The position numbers and the translations under genes are program-made. Below, one piece after another: positions 23,672-34,239 of a stretch of DNA of 64,000 nt. The notes beneath the pieces are model-generated. The model was not told where the DNA came from and searched no databases. It worked only from the letters and a program-made list of their open reading frames with translations. Each line of letters starts with the position of its first letter. Within the stretch, counting starts at the first letter, position 1. Source of the DNA: Zanthoxylum bungeanum (lineage: Eukaryota; Streptophyta; Magnoliopsida; Sapindales; Rutaceae); NCBI GenBank assembly GCA_019454045.1, contig SKCR01026764.1:1-64000 (forward strand), written 5' to 3'.

Positions 23672-23959
23672 CCGAGCCCGAGTGTGATTGCGAGCGCATT
23701 CGTATTTCGAATTCAAGTACGGCGTCGCAAGTCACATCAAGCGTCAAATCATTCGTCACATCAAGCGTCAAATCAAATGTCACTTTGAGTGATGTGATTG
23801 ATTGATGTGATTGATTGATTGATTGAAAAGACAACTAGTCACTTTGAGTGATGGTAGTTGTTGGAATAGTTGATGGTTGTTGGAAAGTTTGATTTGCTTT
23901 TGTATTTGACTTTTATATGTCAAATAATTGGTAAATCAAATTATTATTTTTTGGAAAAA

Positions 23960-23967
23960 TATATAAG
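23960..23967 (+). promoter_or_regulatory. TATA box of the solo copia LTR
   Basis: TATATAAG within AAAAATATATAAGTGT, downstream of the CGTCA repeats and upstream of a CT-rich stretch (CTTTCTCTCTTACTTCTC), a usual arrangement for a plant LTR promoter and start region. Confidence 0.65.
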
Positions 23968-24413
23968 TGTATTAGATACACTTTTCAAAACAATTCAACA
24001 CAATTCTCTTTCTCTCTTACTTCTCTTATCTCACGCCCAAGGGGCTCCAAAAGCAGCTCACTGGTTTCTTCCAAAAACGTGAGCAGTGGGAAGGAAAGAG
24101 TGGATGTTCATGGTGAAAATCCAAGTGCTAGCACACTTACGAGACTTGCAAAGGTGGTAGGGAGGTTCACCCATGAGCCGGGATCCGTTCGACGAAGCTT
24201 GGAGCTCCGTTTCGCAGCTCAAAAACAGAAGACGGAAGGCAGTGAACTGCACAACCAGTGAGCAGTCCATGCCCAATGCAGTGAGGTTTTTGAAATTTTG
24301 TTGCTTGCCGCGTCTCTCAACCGATCGATGTGAGTATTCTGCTACCTCCATTGATGTGTTCACACATGATTTTCATTGCTTGTTTGATCTTGGGACCTAG
24401 AATAAACCTAACA

Positions 24414-24418
24414 CTACA
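24414..24418 (+). repeat. Target site duplication CTACA (right)
   Basis: Partner of 22311-22315; follows the LTR end CCTAACA. Confidence 0.93.
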
Positions 24419-25086
24419 ACCACCAAAACAACCCCTAATCACCACCGAAAACCAGCCCCATAAACCTCCACACATCACCGAAAATCACACCAAACACAGC
24501 AGCCCAAAATCACCTTAAAACAACGGTAAACTACGTCAAAAATAGTAGCCTAAAACACAAAAAACAAGACCTGAAACAGTAAGCAGAAAATACAGAGGAA
24601 ACGGTAGCAAAACCACAAGGAAACAGCAGCAAAATGGAGTCGAAACAGTAGCTAGAGCGGCAAAACAGCGAAGGAAAAGGCAAACCAGTGAACCAGAAAA
24701 GTTACGGAGCTTTACCCCTTCCGATCTTCATGAAACGCGAGTCCGAGAGACGGCTTAAAAGGTTAGACCTTAGGGTACTTTTCACACTCATCTTTATGTG
24801 ATTTTTGTTATTTATTTTGATTGTATTTTACCTATTTGTTGAATCTTGTTTGTGTATGATGTGTGTTGTGGGTATTGGATGAATAAAAGAGTGTCGTCTC
24901 TCGTGGTATATAGGATGGAAACCCAGACGTAAATTCCGTAGCCGAATTCGAATGGACGGTAGTGCGGTCTGTACTTGGGATACAACTCCACGTACCACTT
25001 GAGTAAACGGCACCTTCTCTTGTTTCATGTTGCTTTGATTTATTTATTTATTTTTCGTCACTCGAATTCTGCATGTTGCTTATGAA

Positions 25087-25620
25087 TGCATGATTCAATC
25101 GAGCGCATGGGCTTAGTAAGTGCAATGAAAGATCCCCTATGGGGAAGGGTTGAAGCCCTTTACAACGATGTTTCGCCGCGCCGGTTGATGTGTGTTCGGT
25201 TGAATGCAAGACACGTTCAATCGGGCATACTAGTTTGATATTATTGCTTTCAATTCTATGTATGCATGATTCAATCGAGCGCATGGGCTTAGTAAGTGGA
25301 ATGAAAGATCCCCTACGGGGAGGGGTTAAAGCCCTTTACCACAATGCTTTGCCGCGCCGGTCGATGTGTGTTCATTTGAATGCAAGATACGTTCAATCGG
25401 GCATGCTAAATTTGATATTATTGCTTTTAATTCTATATATGCATGATTCAATCGAGCGCATGGGCTTAGTAAATGGAATGAAAGATCCCCTATGGGGAGG
25501 GGTTAAAGCCCTCTACCATGATGATTTGCCGCGCTGATTGATGTGCGTTCGGTTGAATGCAAGATACGTTCAATCAGACATGCTGAGCTTGACATTGTTG
25601 TCTTTATTCTTTGTGTTACA
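25087..25620 (+). repeat. ~177-bp tandem repeat, three copies
   Basis: TGCATGATTCAATCGAGCGC recurs at 25087, 25263 and 25440 (spacing 176, 177). Each unit contains AAGATCCCCTATGGGGA and TTGCCGCGC-like motifs. It lies between the two copies of the conserved LTR block in the middle LTR only. Open frames across it (25190-25537, 25538-25840) follow from the repeat. Confidence 0.92.
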
Positions 25621-25985
25621 TGCATCAGGTCTGGCTCCGTTCGAACGCGTTCTCGAACGCTACACGAACGTGAACCTTCTGTTTACCGTTCGAACAAGTT
25701 TTCAAACGCTACGCGAATGCACACGCATTTCCTTAGTCTCATCATGCATCAGGTCTGGTTCCGTTCGAACGTGTTCTCGAACGCTACACGAACGTGAACC
25801 TTCTGTTTACCATTCTAACTCGTTCTCGAACGCTACGTGAACGCACACGCACCTTCTTAGTCTTATCATGCATCAGGTCTGGTTCCGTTCGAATGAGTTA
25901 TCAAACGCCATACGAACGCGAACCTTCTGTTTACCGTTCGAACGCATTTACGAATGCTACACGAACGCGAACACACTGAACTGAG
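25621..25985 (+). repeat. 124-bp tandem repeat, three copies
   Basis: TGCATCAGGTCTGG recurs at 25621, 25745 and 25869, period 124. Units are rich in CGTTCGAACG-type palindromes and GAACGCTACACGAACG. It is unrelated in sequence to the 124-bp repeat at 20985-21345 despite the equal period. Confidence 0.92.
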
Positions 25986-26730
25986 ACATATTCATCACAT
26001 GCCATGTATAATTGTTTCTTAGGTGATTTTTTTATGAAACCCCATATAGTCATTCTTATCTTTGTGCACATCGTAATGAAAAGCATGTTTATTCCATTGG
26101 TTGTGTCATCTGCCTTAGTCTTGATTTAACGCATTACGATTCATATACCTATGTCATGATGACTTCGGAGTATTATTTCTTGTGGTATATCGGATGGAAA
26201 CCCAGACATAAATTCCGTAGCCGATTCCGAATGGATGGTAGTGCGGTCTGTACTTGGGATACAATTCCACGCATCACTTGGAAAAGTGCTCACATGTATG
26301 CTTGTATGGTTAGTATGTATGCTTGTGTTTTCCGTGAACATGATATGCTAAATGAAGTTGTATGTTCGTTGTTACTTTGAGGTATTTTCAAGCATGCAAT
26401 CTTAGATGTGAAATGTATGTGTAAGTTTCATTTTGTACATGTGAATTTAGAAGCATGATACTCTTGGAAATAAGTGCTACTTAAGCCTAATTAAATTATT
26501 ACATAAATCCTTTCATCACAAGTGGCATGAGTAAGGGACCATTCTGAACCCAACGGTTTGAGGTCTTCCCATGCGAGGGGTGAGTGCGGCCTTAAATCTC
26601 ATTTTCTCGGTTCACACGGGTGGCGACTCCATTATTCCCCGGTTTAGTCCCCCGTGGCTACTTCGTACTCCTGACCGGGCCACGAGCCCGGGACAGCATG
26701 CGTCGCCCAGATTCCTGTGTTCCCACAGTC

Positions 26731-26747
26731 TGGCGACTCCACTGGGA
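26731..26747 (+). promoter_or_regulatory. Primer binding site after the middle LTR
   Basis: TGGCGACTCCACTGGGA, three bases after the LTR end, one G shorter than the copy at 18987-19004; tRNA-Arg type. Confidence 0.85.
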
Positions 26748-27727
26748 TATTAGAGAATTGGCCTCGAAATCATGTCTTGTGATGTGTATGATTTGTGCTT
26801 TAGTTAACCGTGTTTACCGTGGGTTGAAAGGGGTTTAATCAAAGGCATTATTAAAGCTAGGTGATGATTTGGTATTTCCCTCATTCACTACCATTCGGGG
26901 AAAAGCTGTGAAAGCACCTAGATAATCATTATCTGTAGCTCGTTGTGATGGACTAATCTGGAGGACTCGTTTTTTATTCCTGACACCAAGCGATAAGAGC
27001 CTAAGGGGCTTGGGTACTTAAGAGAGCCTCGCTCCACCCTCCCTCTGGGGAATCTACAATGGGAAATCCATTTGACAGTAAGTCACACACCATAACTCGT
27101 TGGCACGTACCTTTGGGTATAAAAAAAGGTGCGCTCACTTGGTCGCTCAGACCCTTGAGTGGGGAGACCTAGTTGTGGGCAATTCTTCGTCGACGGGAGC
27201 TTTTGTCTATACCCCTGTAAACCCGCGTATGAACTATAGTTGTAGGATCAGTAAAGACTATTCCTTTATGTTTTGGACCATTGTCATTTGGATTCAGTTG
27301 CACTTGTTGTCATGAGGTATGGGCTTGTTGGGCCATTTAAACTGGGACGAGTATGTGCTTTATGGCAATCGGGCCAAGAGTTTCTAAAATGATGATGGGC
27401 CAACTAGTGTAAAATTCTTATGAGCTTATATATTACATGCATCGCACGCATCTCATGCATACATGCATCATGTTAACCCCCGTGTCTTAAAAGCCATCAT
27501 AGATATCTGTTGGGTTAGGAAAAAGAAGACTTGTCAAAGAAGAGTTTAGCAAACATGGATATTGGAGAAAAGGAAACCGAGAAACAGAGAGATTTACGGC
27601 AGAGATAGAAAGACCATTGGGGGGCCTTCAGAAAAAAAAAAGGAAAAAACAAAAATGAAAAAAAAAAAAAAAAAACAAAAAAAACAAAAAACAAAAAAAA
27701 CAAAAAAAAAAAAAAAAAAAAAAAAAT

Positions 27728-28606
27728 TGTTGTTTGTTTTTAGTCTTTGATAGTTAGACATAAGTCCAATGATGAAATCGTTTGCTTTAGGGTGAAATCT
27801 TAGAAACGATAAACGCTTGATGTGCTTTTATCTTATACTTTGAGTGATTGATCTTTGTTAGACTCGTAAACACTCCACTATAGGTTCTTAGCGGTGAAAA
27901 CCTGAGTAACTGGCAAGGTGACTAGTTGAAGAAATTATAGGTCGGTGAATGACCGTTTGCTTAGATGTCTATCTTGATTTGTTTATGTTATGATGTGTGG
28001 TATGGTTGAAAATGAAAGAAAAGTCTCTAAAGAAAAAGAATTGAACCACCTATAACCGATAAGCGTGAAGCTACCCATGGGCGAGTAATAGGACCACCAT
28101 GAGGAGAAATGCTACCTTAAGGGTAGGTGTGTTGAAAAAAAAAGAAAAAAAAGAAAAAAGAAGTCAAAATGAAAAGAAAAAAAACAGAGAATGAGACAAA
28201 AGAGAAAGAAAACCATACCACATTGAGCACAGAAAAGCAACTGCAGACCATACTTGAGACATCTAGGTTGGTTTGACCTACCGATCCTGATTTTTGAAAC
28301 GAAATCATTGAGTTGGCTTGCTTAAGGATCAAGTTGTGAAAGAACCTTTGTACACACACACTTTGAGTCTGGCATAGATCATTTATTCAAAGACTTGGAT
28401 TTGAGTTGCATTGAGTGTTTTGAAGGTTCTCTGGTTTCATTACTAAGCATTCTTTGAGGACAATGATATGTATAAGTATTGGGACTATTTCATATCATGT
28501 GAAATAGCCTGATGATATGGAAGGCCCCACCATATGGTTCATCTTGACCAAGTACAAACAGCGGAGAGCAGAAAGCTAAACCAATACTGGGGGTGACCAG
28601 TCTACC
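27728..28606 (+). other. Conserved 3' module, copy 2 (complete)
   Basis: As copy 1 but with the extra 27788-27962 segment (TTTAGGGTGAAATC ... GAATGACCGTTTGC), which is also present in the Athila-type and 54453-62435 copies, so this is the ancestral length. It ends ACTGGGGGTGACCAG. Confidence 0.85.
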
Positions 28607-28849
28607 ACACCGTGAATCAAGGACATAACAAGATATTGAGTCATGAGACCAGAGAGAAGACTGAGCAGTCGCCTGGAGAACTGGTGGAAGACCTAACCCA
28701 ACGGAATAGGAAATTCATTCATGCATGCATACATGTAACATATTTTGCATTCCTTTTGTGTTTGTTTCATTTTGTATTCACCGGTTTCAAAGAATAAAAA
28801 GAGAAAACGGAAAAGACAAGCCAACCAGAATCAGCAACATATGAGTAGT

Positions 28850-30130
28850 AGTTTTGGGGATGAGTCCCAGGGTTGAGGCCCATATCAGTATCAGTTTTGG
28901 GGCGAGGCCCACGTCAGTATCAGTCTGGGAGCGAGGCCCACATCAGTTTCTGTATGGGGGCGAGGCCCACATCAGTTTCAGTTTGGGGTCGAGGCCCATA
29001 TCAGTATTCGTTTGGGGATGAGTCCCAAGGTTGAGACCCACATCAGTATCAGTTTTGGGGCGAGACCCACATCAGTTTGGGGCGAGGCCCACGTCAGTAT
29101 CAGTTTTGGGGCGAGGCCCACATCAATATCAGTCTGGGGGCGATGCCCACATCAGTGTCTGTATGGGGGCGAGGCCTACATCAGTTTCAGTTTACGGTCG
29201 AGGCCCATATCAGTATTCGTTTGGGGATGAGTCCCGGGGTTGAGGCCCACATCAGTATCAGTTTTGGGGCGAGGCCCACATCAGTTTGGGGCGAGGCCCA
29301 CGTCAGTATCAGTTTTGGGGCAAGGCCCACATCAGTTTCAGTCTGGGGGCGAGGCCCACATCAGTATCAGTTTTGGGGCAAGGCCCACATCAGTATCAAC
29401 TCAGGATCGAGGCCCACATTGTCAGCAGCATCGGGAATGAATCCCAAAGCCGAGTCCCACGTCGTCAGAATTTGGAATGAATCCATGGAATGAATCACAG
29501 GCCGAGGCCCACGTCATCAAAATTTGGAATGAATCCCAGTTCGAGGCCCATATCATCAGCACGATTTTGGAATGAATCCGGGAATGAATCCCAGGGTCGA
29601 GGCCCACATCGTCATAGTGTTGGAATGAATCCAGGAATAAATCACAGGGTCGAGGCCTGCATTATATCAGTTTCAGAATGAATCCCAAGGGCCAAGGCCC
29701 GTATTATCAGCAGTTTTCGAGAATGAATCCCAGAGGGTCGAGGCCCACATTATCACCAGTTTCGGGAATGAAGCCCTGGCAATAAAGCCCACATTCAGCA
29801 CGGTTCAGGAAAGGACCACCGCACAACACGGTTCGGGAATGAACCATCACATCAGTATCAGTAGGGATGAGTCTCAAGGCCGAGGTCTATACATCAGTAT
29901 CAATTTTGGGGATGCACCCCAGGGCCGAGGCCCACATCAACATCAGTTTTGAGGATGAGTCCCAGGGTCGAGGCCCACATCATTATTAGATAGAGGGCGA
30001 GGCCACATCAACATCAGTTAAGGGCGAGGCGCACATCAGTCTGAGGGCGAGGCCCACATCAGTATCAGTTTGAGGGCGAGACCCATAATCAGCATCAGTC
30101 TGGGGGCGAGGCCCATATCAGTATCATTCT
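28850..30130 (+). repeat. Minisatellite of GAGGCCCACATCAG units
   Basis: Dozens of imperfect short units built on GGGGCGAGGCCCACATCAGT followed by ATCAGTTT or similar, shifting from about 29420 to GAATGAATCCCAGGGTCGAG-type units. Open frames through it (29012-29493) change frame and content with unit number, so I do not call genes. Confidence 0.9.
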
Positions 30131-30690
30131 GGGGGCGAAGCCCACTACATCATTATCAGTTCAAGGGTGAGGTCCCTATTGTCAGCGGTATTGGGTCGAG
30201 ATGCGTGCCCAGGGTCGAGGTGCCCACTACATCATCATATTCGGGGCGAGGTCCCTATTGTCAGCGGTATTGGGTCAAGATGCGTGCCCAGGGTCGAGGT
30301 GCCCCCGTTGTCGGTTGTTGTAGTTCCGGGTCGAGATGCGTGCCCAGGGTTGAGGTGCCCACTACATCATCATATCAGGGTGAGGTCCCTATTGTCAGCG
30401 GTATTGGGTCAAGATGCGTGCCCAGGGTCGAGGTGCCCCCGTTGTCGATTGTAGTTCCGGGTCGAGATGCGTGCCCAGGGTCGAGGTGCCCACTACATCA
30501 TCATATTCAGGGCGAGGTCCCTATTTTCAGCGGTATTGGGTCGAGATGCGTGCCCAGGGTCGAGGTGCCCACTACATCATCATATTCAGGGCGAGGTCCC
30601 TATTGTCAGCGGTTATTGGGTCGAGATGCGTGCCCAGGGTCGAGGTGCCCCCGTTGTCGGTTGTAGTTCCGGGATGCGTCCCAGGGCCGA
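30130..30690 (+). repeat. Tandem repeat of GGTCGAGATGCGTGCCCAGG units
   Basis: Longer units combining TACATCATCATATTC, GGCGAGGTCCCTATTGTCAG, GGTATTGGGTC and GATGCGTGCCCAGGGTCGAG. It is a variant of the 124-bp array at 20985-21345, with an inserted GATGCGT. The 198- and 208-residue open frames over it are repeat artefacts. Confidence 0.88.
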
Positions 30691-30819
30691 GGACCTACTA
30701 CATCATTACTTTTAGGATGTATTTCAGGGTCGAGGGCCCACACATCAGTTGTAGTTCCGAGATGCGTCCCAGGGTCGAGGGCCCACTTCATCATCAGTAC
30801 TCCGGGTATGGAGACACAC

Positions 30820-31200
30820 ATCATCAGCAACGGTTCAGAAATGGGCCACTCTCACATCAACAACGGTTCGGAAATGGACTATCTCTCATCAGCAACGGTT
30901 CGGAAATAGACCACTCTCACATCAGCAATGGTTCAGAAATGGACTATCTCTCATCAGCAATGGTTCGGAAATGGACCGCTCTCACATCAGCAATGGTTCG
31001 GAAATGGACCACTCTCACATCAGTAATGGTTCGGAAATAGACTATCTCTCATCAGCAACGGTTCGGAAATGGACCGCTCTCACATCAGCAATGGTTCGAA
31101 AATGGACCACTCTCACATCAGTAATGGTTCGGAAATGGACTGTCTCTCACCAACAATGGTTCGAAAATGGACCATTCTCACATCAGCATGGTTCGAAAAT
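30820..31200 (+). repeat. ~33-bp tandem repeat of GGTTCGGAAATGGACC units
   Basis: About eleven units of the type ATCAGCAATGGTTCGGAAAT plus GGACCACTCTCAC, alternating with a GACTATCTCTC variant. Unit length near a multiple of three explains the long open frames. Confidence 0.88.
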
Positions 31201-31440
31201 GGACCACAATCACATCAGTTCGCCGAAAATGGCACTCCGAAAATGGAGCATGGTTCGGAAATGGACCACAATCACATCAGCTCGCCGAAAATGGTACTCC
31301 GAAAATGGAGCACGGTTCGGAAATGGACCACAATCACATCAGCTCGCCGAAAATGGCACTCCGAAAATGGAGCACGGTTCGGAAATGGACCAGTATCTCA
31401 TCAGACGCCGAAAATGGCACTCCGAAAATGGAGCATGGTT
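31200..31440 (+). repeat. 62-bp tandem repeat
   Basis: GGTTCGGAAATGGACC recurs at about 31252, 31314 and 31376 (period 62), with GCCGAAAATGGCACTCCG in between. It seems to have grown from the 33-bp unit by adding a new segment. Confidence 0.88.
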
Positions 31441-31464
31441 CGGGGAATGGACCACTATCACATC

Positions 31465-31710
31465 CGCGACGCCTCGGAAATGAGGTTTAGCATGCCGAAA
31501 ATGGCACTCTGGAAATGGAGCACGGTTCGGAAGGGGACCGAAACTATCACAACCGCGACGCCTCGGAAATGAGGTTTAGCATGCCGAAAATGGCACTCCG
31601 GAAATGGAGCAAGGTTCGGAAGAGGACCACAACTATCACAACCGCGACGCCTCGGGAATGAGGTTTAGCATGCCGAAAATGGGGCAAGGTTCGGAAGGGG
31701 ACCAACTCTC
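31465..31710 (+). repeat. 89-bp tandem repeat
   Basis: GCCTCGGAAATGAGG recurs at 31471, 31560 and 31649 (period 89), each with TTTAGCATGCCGAAAATGG, keeping the CCGAAAATGG and GGTTCGGAA pieces of the neighbouring arrays. Confidence 0.85.
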
Positions 31711-31907
31711 ATTAGTTCAGTTCGGTAGTGATTCCTAGAGATCGCAGCATCTTGCAGGGATGAACCTTAAAGGTCGAAGCACCTCACCACCAGATCAACT
31801 CAGTTCAAAGCAACAGGCAAGTCAAGCGGCGACTGGCGAGCCAGGTAAGTGAAAATGCATTGCACGTACATTGATAGGATTGTCATTGTCACACACTGCA
31901 CAAGTTC

Positions 31908-31925
31908 CATCAAAGTGGGGGCGAC
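31908..31925 (+). promoter_or_regulatory. Polypurine tract before the 3' LTR
   Basis: CATCAAAGTGGGGGCGAC directly before TGTAGG at 31926. Confidence 0.88.
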
Positions 31926-34234
31926 TGTAGGCATTGCATTTTTGCATATTAGCCCGATGATGAGTCTCGTATGAAGACACTACTCTTTACTTGTGAAAGC
32001 CGCGGGAAACGGACGACGTGGGAAGGGTAAAGTTGGAAATTAGCATTTTGTCAGATTTAACTCGCTTGTTTCGCTTCGGGTTCGCTTGTTGGACCTCTGT
32101 TTTAAAACACACCAAACCCATTAAAACACATCTCACAAATTAAATAATTAAAACAAATAAATTAAATGAAAACACATCTCACAAATTAAATAATTAAAAC
32201 AAAATTAAAACACATCTCACAAATTAATCACATTCATAATTTAATTAAATCACCTACCAATTTAAATAAATCATATCCTTAACTAAAAAGAATAAATCAA
32301 ATCACTTCCCTTAATTAAAAGATTTTCCCTATCACATACTAAATTAAAAATATCTCCTAATTAATACACAAATTTGATTCCTTCCCCAACAAGGTAAAAC
32401 TCATCCCCTTGCCTATAAAAATAATCCATCTCCATACATTCAAACCTCTGGCTCACTCTCACGGCAAAAAAAATAAACCCTAAAGGACATCACTCTCTCG
32501 GCACAAACCACACCTCTCCTTCAGCCCGCCTTCCACACGCCACGCTCATAGCCCCCAGCCTCCATAAATCCACGCCTTCCACGCTCAATTCCCCTCACTA
32601 CGTGCCACCAGCCACGCCTTCACTGCCAACAAGCCTCAACGCCACATGCACCACAAACTCCTCACAAGAGTAAGCCACGCAAGCCTTGATCCCACTCACT
32701 AATCAGCCCATTGGCACCTTGCTCGCCACATAAAACTCCCTCACGCCACACGTCCTCAGTCCTCAACTCACGCCACACTCCAAACGAACCATCAATTCAA
32801 CTCCTTGCCAATTCAACTCACAACCCAGCATGCCCAAAGCCTCACACCATCACGCCACCTTTCACACAGCCTCACTGCCACAAGCACAAATCCCCACTAT
32901 CTCCATTCACGAAACCAAGCCAATTCACCCCTACGTTCACGCTACGCTCCTAGCCACCAGCCTTAGTCACGCCCCTTGACCATCAGCCATCAGCCAGCTC
33001 ATGCACCCTTTGCCGCATTAACTCTCACGCACACAAGCAGCACTCTAAACTCAGCCCATTCAACAAAACACACACAGCCCTTTAACCAGACAAGCCTTCG
33101 CACATTAAACCTCACTGCCAACCCATTTCAGCCGCACATTAACCCCCAAGTAGCCCTAAAACTGCACTAAAAACAGTCCCAAAAGCTTCCCCAAAACAGT
33201 CCAAAAACCGCAGCCCAAACCAGTCCAAATAAACCACAAAACAGTCCCCTAATTACCCTAAAACAGTGACCAGAAAATACAACAAAAACAGCAGCGAAAC
33301 GGAGTGAAAACAGCAGCCCAAATAGAAAAACAGCGAGGAAAAACATTGGATTAGTGAACCAGAAAAGTTGCGGAGTATCGACCCTTCCGACGGCCGTGTA
33401 ACGCCCTTTCGTGAGACGACAAAAGAGGTTAGACCTGAGGGCACCCTTTTATTTATTATCTTTCGTTTATTTTATTTATTTTAAATATTATCGCATGAGA
33501 GTCGTTTAAGGCATGATGTGATTGTTGGATGAGCGGAATATGTGTTCCCTTTTGTGGTATATAGGATGGAAACCCGGACGTAAATTCGGTAGCCGAATCC
33601 GAATTGACGGTAGTACGGTTTGTACTCGGGATACAACGCCACGTACCACTTAAGAGACACGTATTTCGTCTCATCCAAACTTGTGTTTGAGCATGTTGTA
33701 GTTCGTAGGTTATTATTTTATTAAAGCATGATTAGGTTGTTAGCATGTTATTTATCTTACGCATGATTTAGTCGATAGGAAATTATTTCTTTATGCATGA
33801 TTAGGTTGTTTTCACATTAGGGATTTAATTTATATTTGTGCTTATATCTTATTTATTTTCCACATTAGATAATTGAGCATGTTTGTGTGATGATTGTATG
33901 TTATTGCGTGTTCGCCGTTATGACAACTTACTTTGAAGTATGCGAACTTGGATATAGGTTCTCATTGTTATTATTATGCATGCGGACTTAGGCATAGATT
34001 ACCCTTGAGCATGAATGTTGAATAGATTCGGTTAGTTTATTGCACAAATCATACCATCACAAGTGACATAACTAAGGGACCATCCGAACCAACGGTTTGA
34101 GGTCTTCCCTTGCGAGGGGTGAGTGCGGCCTTAAATCTTTGTCCCGGTTCACACCGGGTGGCGACTCCATGTTATTTCGTACTCCCAACTAGGCCGTGAG
34201 CCTAGAACAGCGTCGTCAAGTTCTGTTGTCTACA
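31926..34234 (+). mobile_element. 3' LTR of the three-LTR element
   Basis: 2,309 bp, nearly identical to 16629-18983 and followed by the AGGAG target duplication. TATAAAAA at 32414-32421 and the conserved block at 33553-33660. It has three copies of the 38-bp repeat against four in the 5' LTR. Confidence 0.93.
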
Positions 34235-34239
34235 AGGAG
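34235..34239 (+). repeat. Target site duplication AGGAG (right)
   Basis: Partner of 16624-16628. Confidence 0.95.

Larger units (their letters stand above)
22316..24413 (+). mobile_element. Solo copia LTR inside the middle Tat-like LTR
   Basis: 2,098 bp, TGTTGGATAATATGACCC to AATAAACCTAACA, flanked by perfect CTACA duplications. It has no internal region, so it is the product of recombination between two LTRs of one inserted copia element. Same family as LTR0-LTR4; its end AAACCTAACA is closest to LTR0. It contains the hairpin array (23374-23671), CGTCA repeats (23730-23782) and TATATAAG at 23960-23967. Open frames within it (22730-23008, 23870-24518) are not conserved genes. Confidence 0.95.
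21508..26727 (+). mobile_element. Middle LTR of the three-LTR element, divergent subfamily
   Basis: It starts TGTAGGCATTGCATTTTCGC, ends TGTGTTCCCACA, has a polypurine tract on its left and a primer site on its right. Without the inserted solo LTR it is about 3.1 kb, longer than the outer LTRs because of two tandem arrays (25087-25620, 25621-25985). It also carries the conserved LTR block twice. It is clearly homologous to the outer LTRs but much more divergent from them than they are from each other. TATATAAA lies at 22139-22146. Confidence 0.85.
26729..31925 (+). mobile_element. Internal region B of the three-LTR element (non-coding)
   Basis: 5.2 kb. The first 2.1 kb repeats region A with few differences; the rest is a chain of minisatellites (28850-31710), a single copy of the CAGTTCGGTAGTGATTCC block (31715-31805), a splice-donor-like site (31842-31850) and the polypurine tract. 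No gag or pol. An A-rich tract (27625-27726) and several long but meaningless open frames are present. Confidence 0.85.
16629..34234 (+). mobile_element. Tat/Ogre-like Ty3/gypsy non-coding element with three LTRs
   Basis: A 17.6-kb insertion bounded by TGTAGG...TCTACA and the 5-bp duplication AGGAG. Order: 5' LTR 16629-18983, primer site, internal region A 18984-21507, polypurine tract, middle LTR 21508-26727, primer site, internal region B 26729-31925, polypurine tract, 3' LTR 31926-34234. The primer sites match the 3' end of plant tRNA-Arg, as expected for the Tat/Ogre lineage. No gag or pol can be read in either internal region, so it is non-autonomous and would have moved with proteins supplied by relatives such as the source of 54453-62435. 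Confidence 0.88.

Noticed and set aside
25048..25840. Repeated Met-rich open frames at 25190-25840 as a tandem gene family
   Set aside because: They follow the 177-bp and 124-bp repeats in an LTR; neither period is a reason for coding and no domain is visible.
27515..27750. Lys-rich and Phe-rich open frames on both strands
   Set aside because: Translation of a poly-A tract.
30070..31572. Long open frames of 167-208 residues in overlapping frames over 30070-31572
   Set aside because: They lie entirely in tandem repeats whose units lack stops in more than one frame; the peptides are low-complexity, overlap each other, and have no counterpart in the near-identical region A.
28850..31710. CRISPR-like appearance of regularly repeated short units
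   Set aside because: No constant repeat with unique spacers; spacers are repeats themselves, unit lengths drift, and the setting is a plant retrotransposon.
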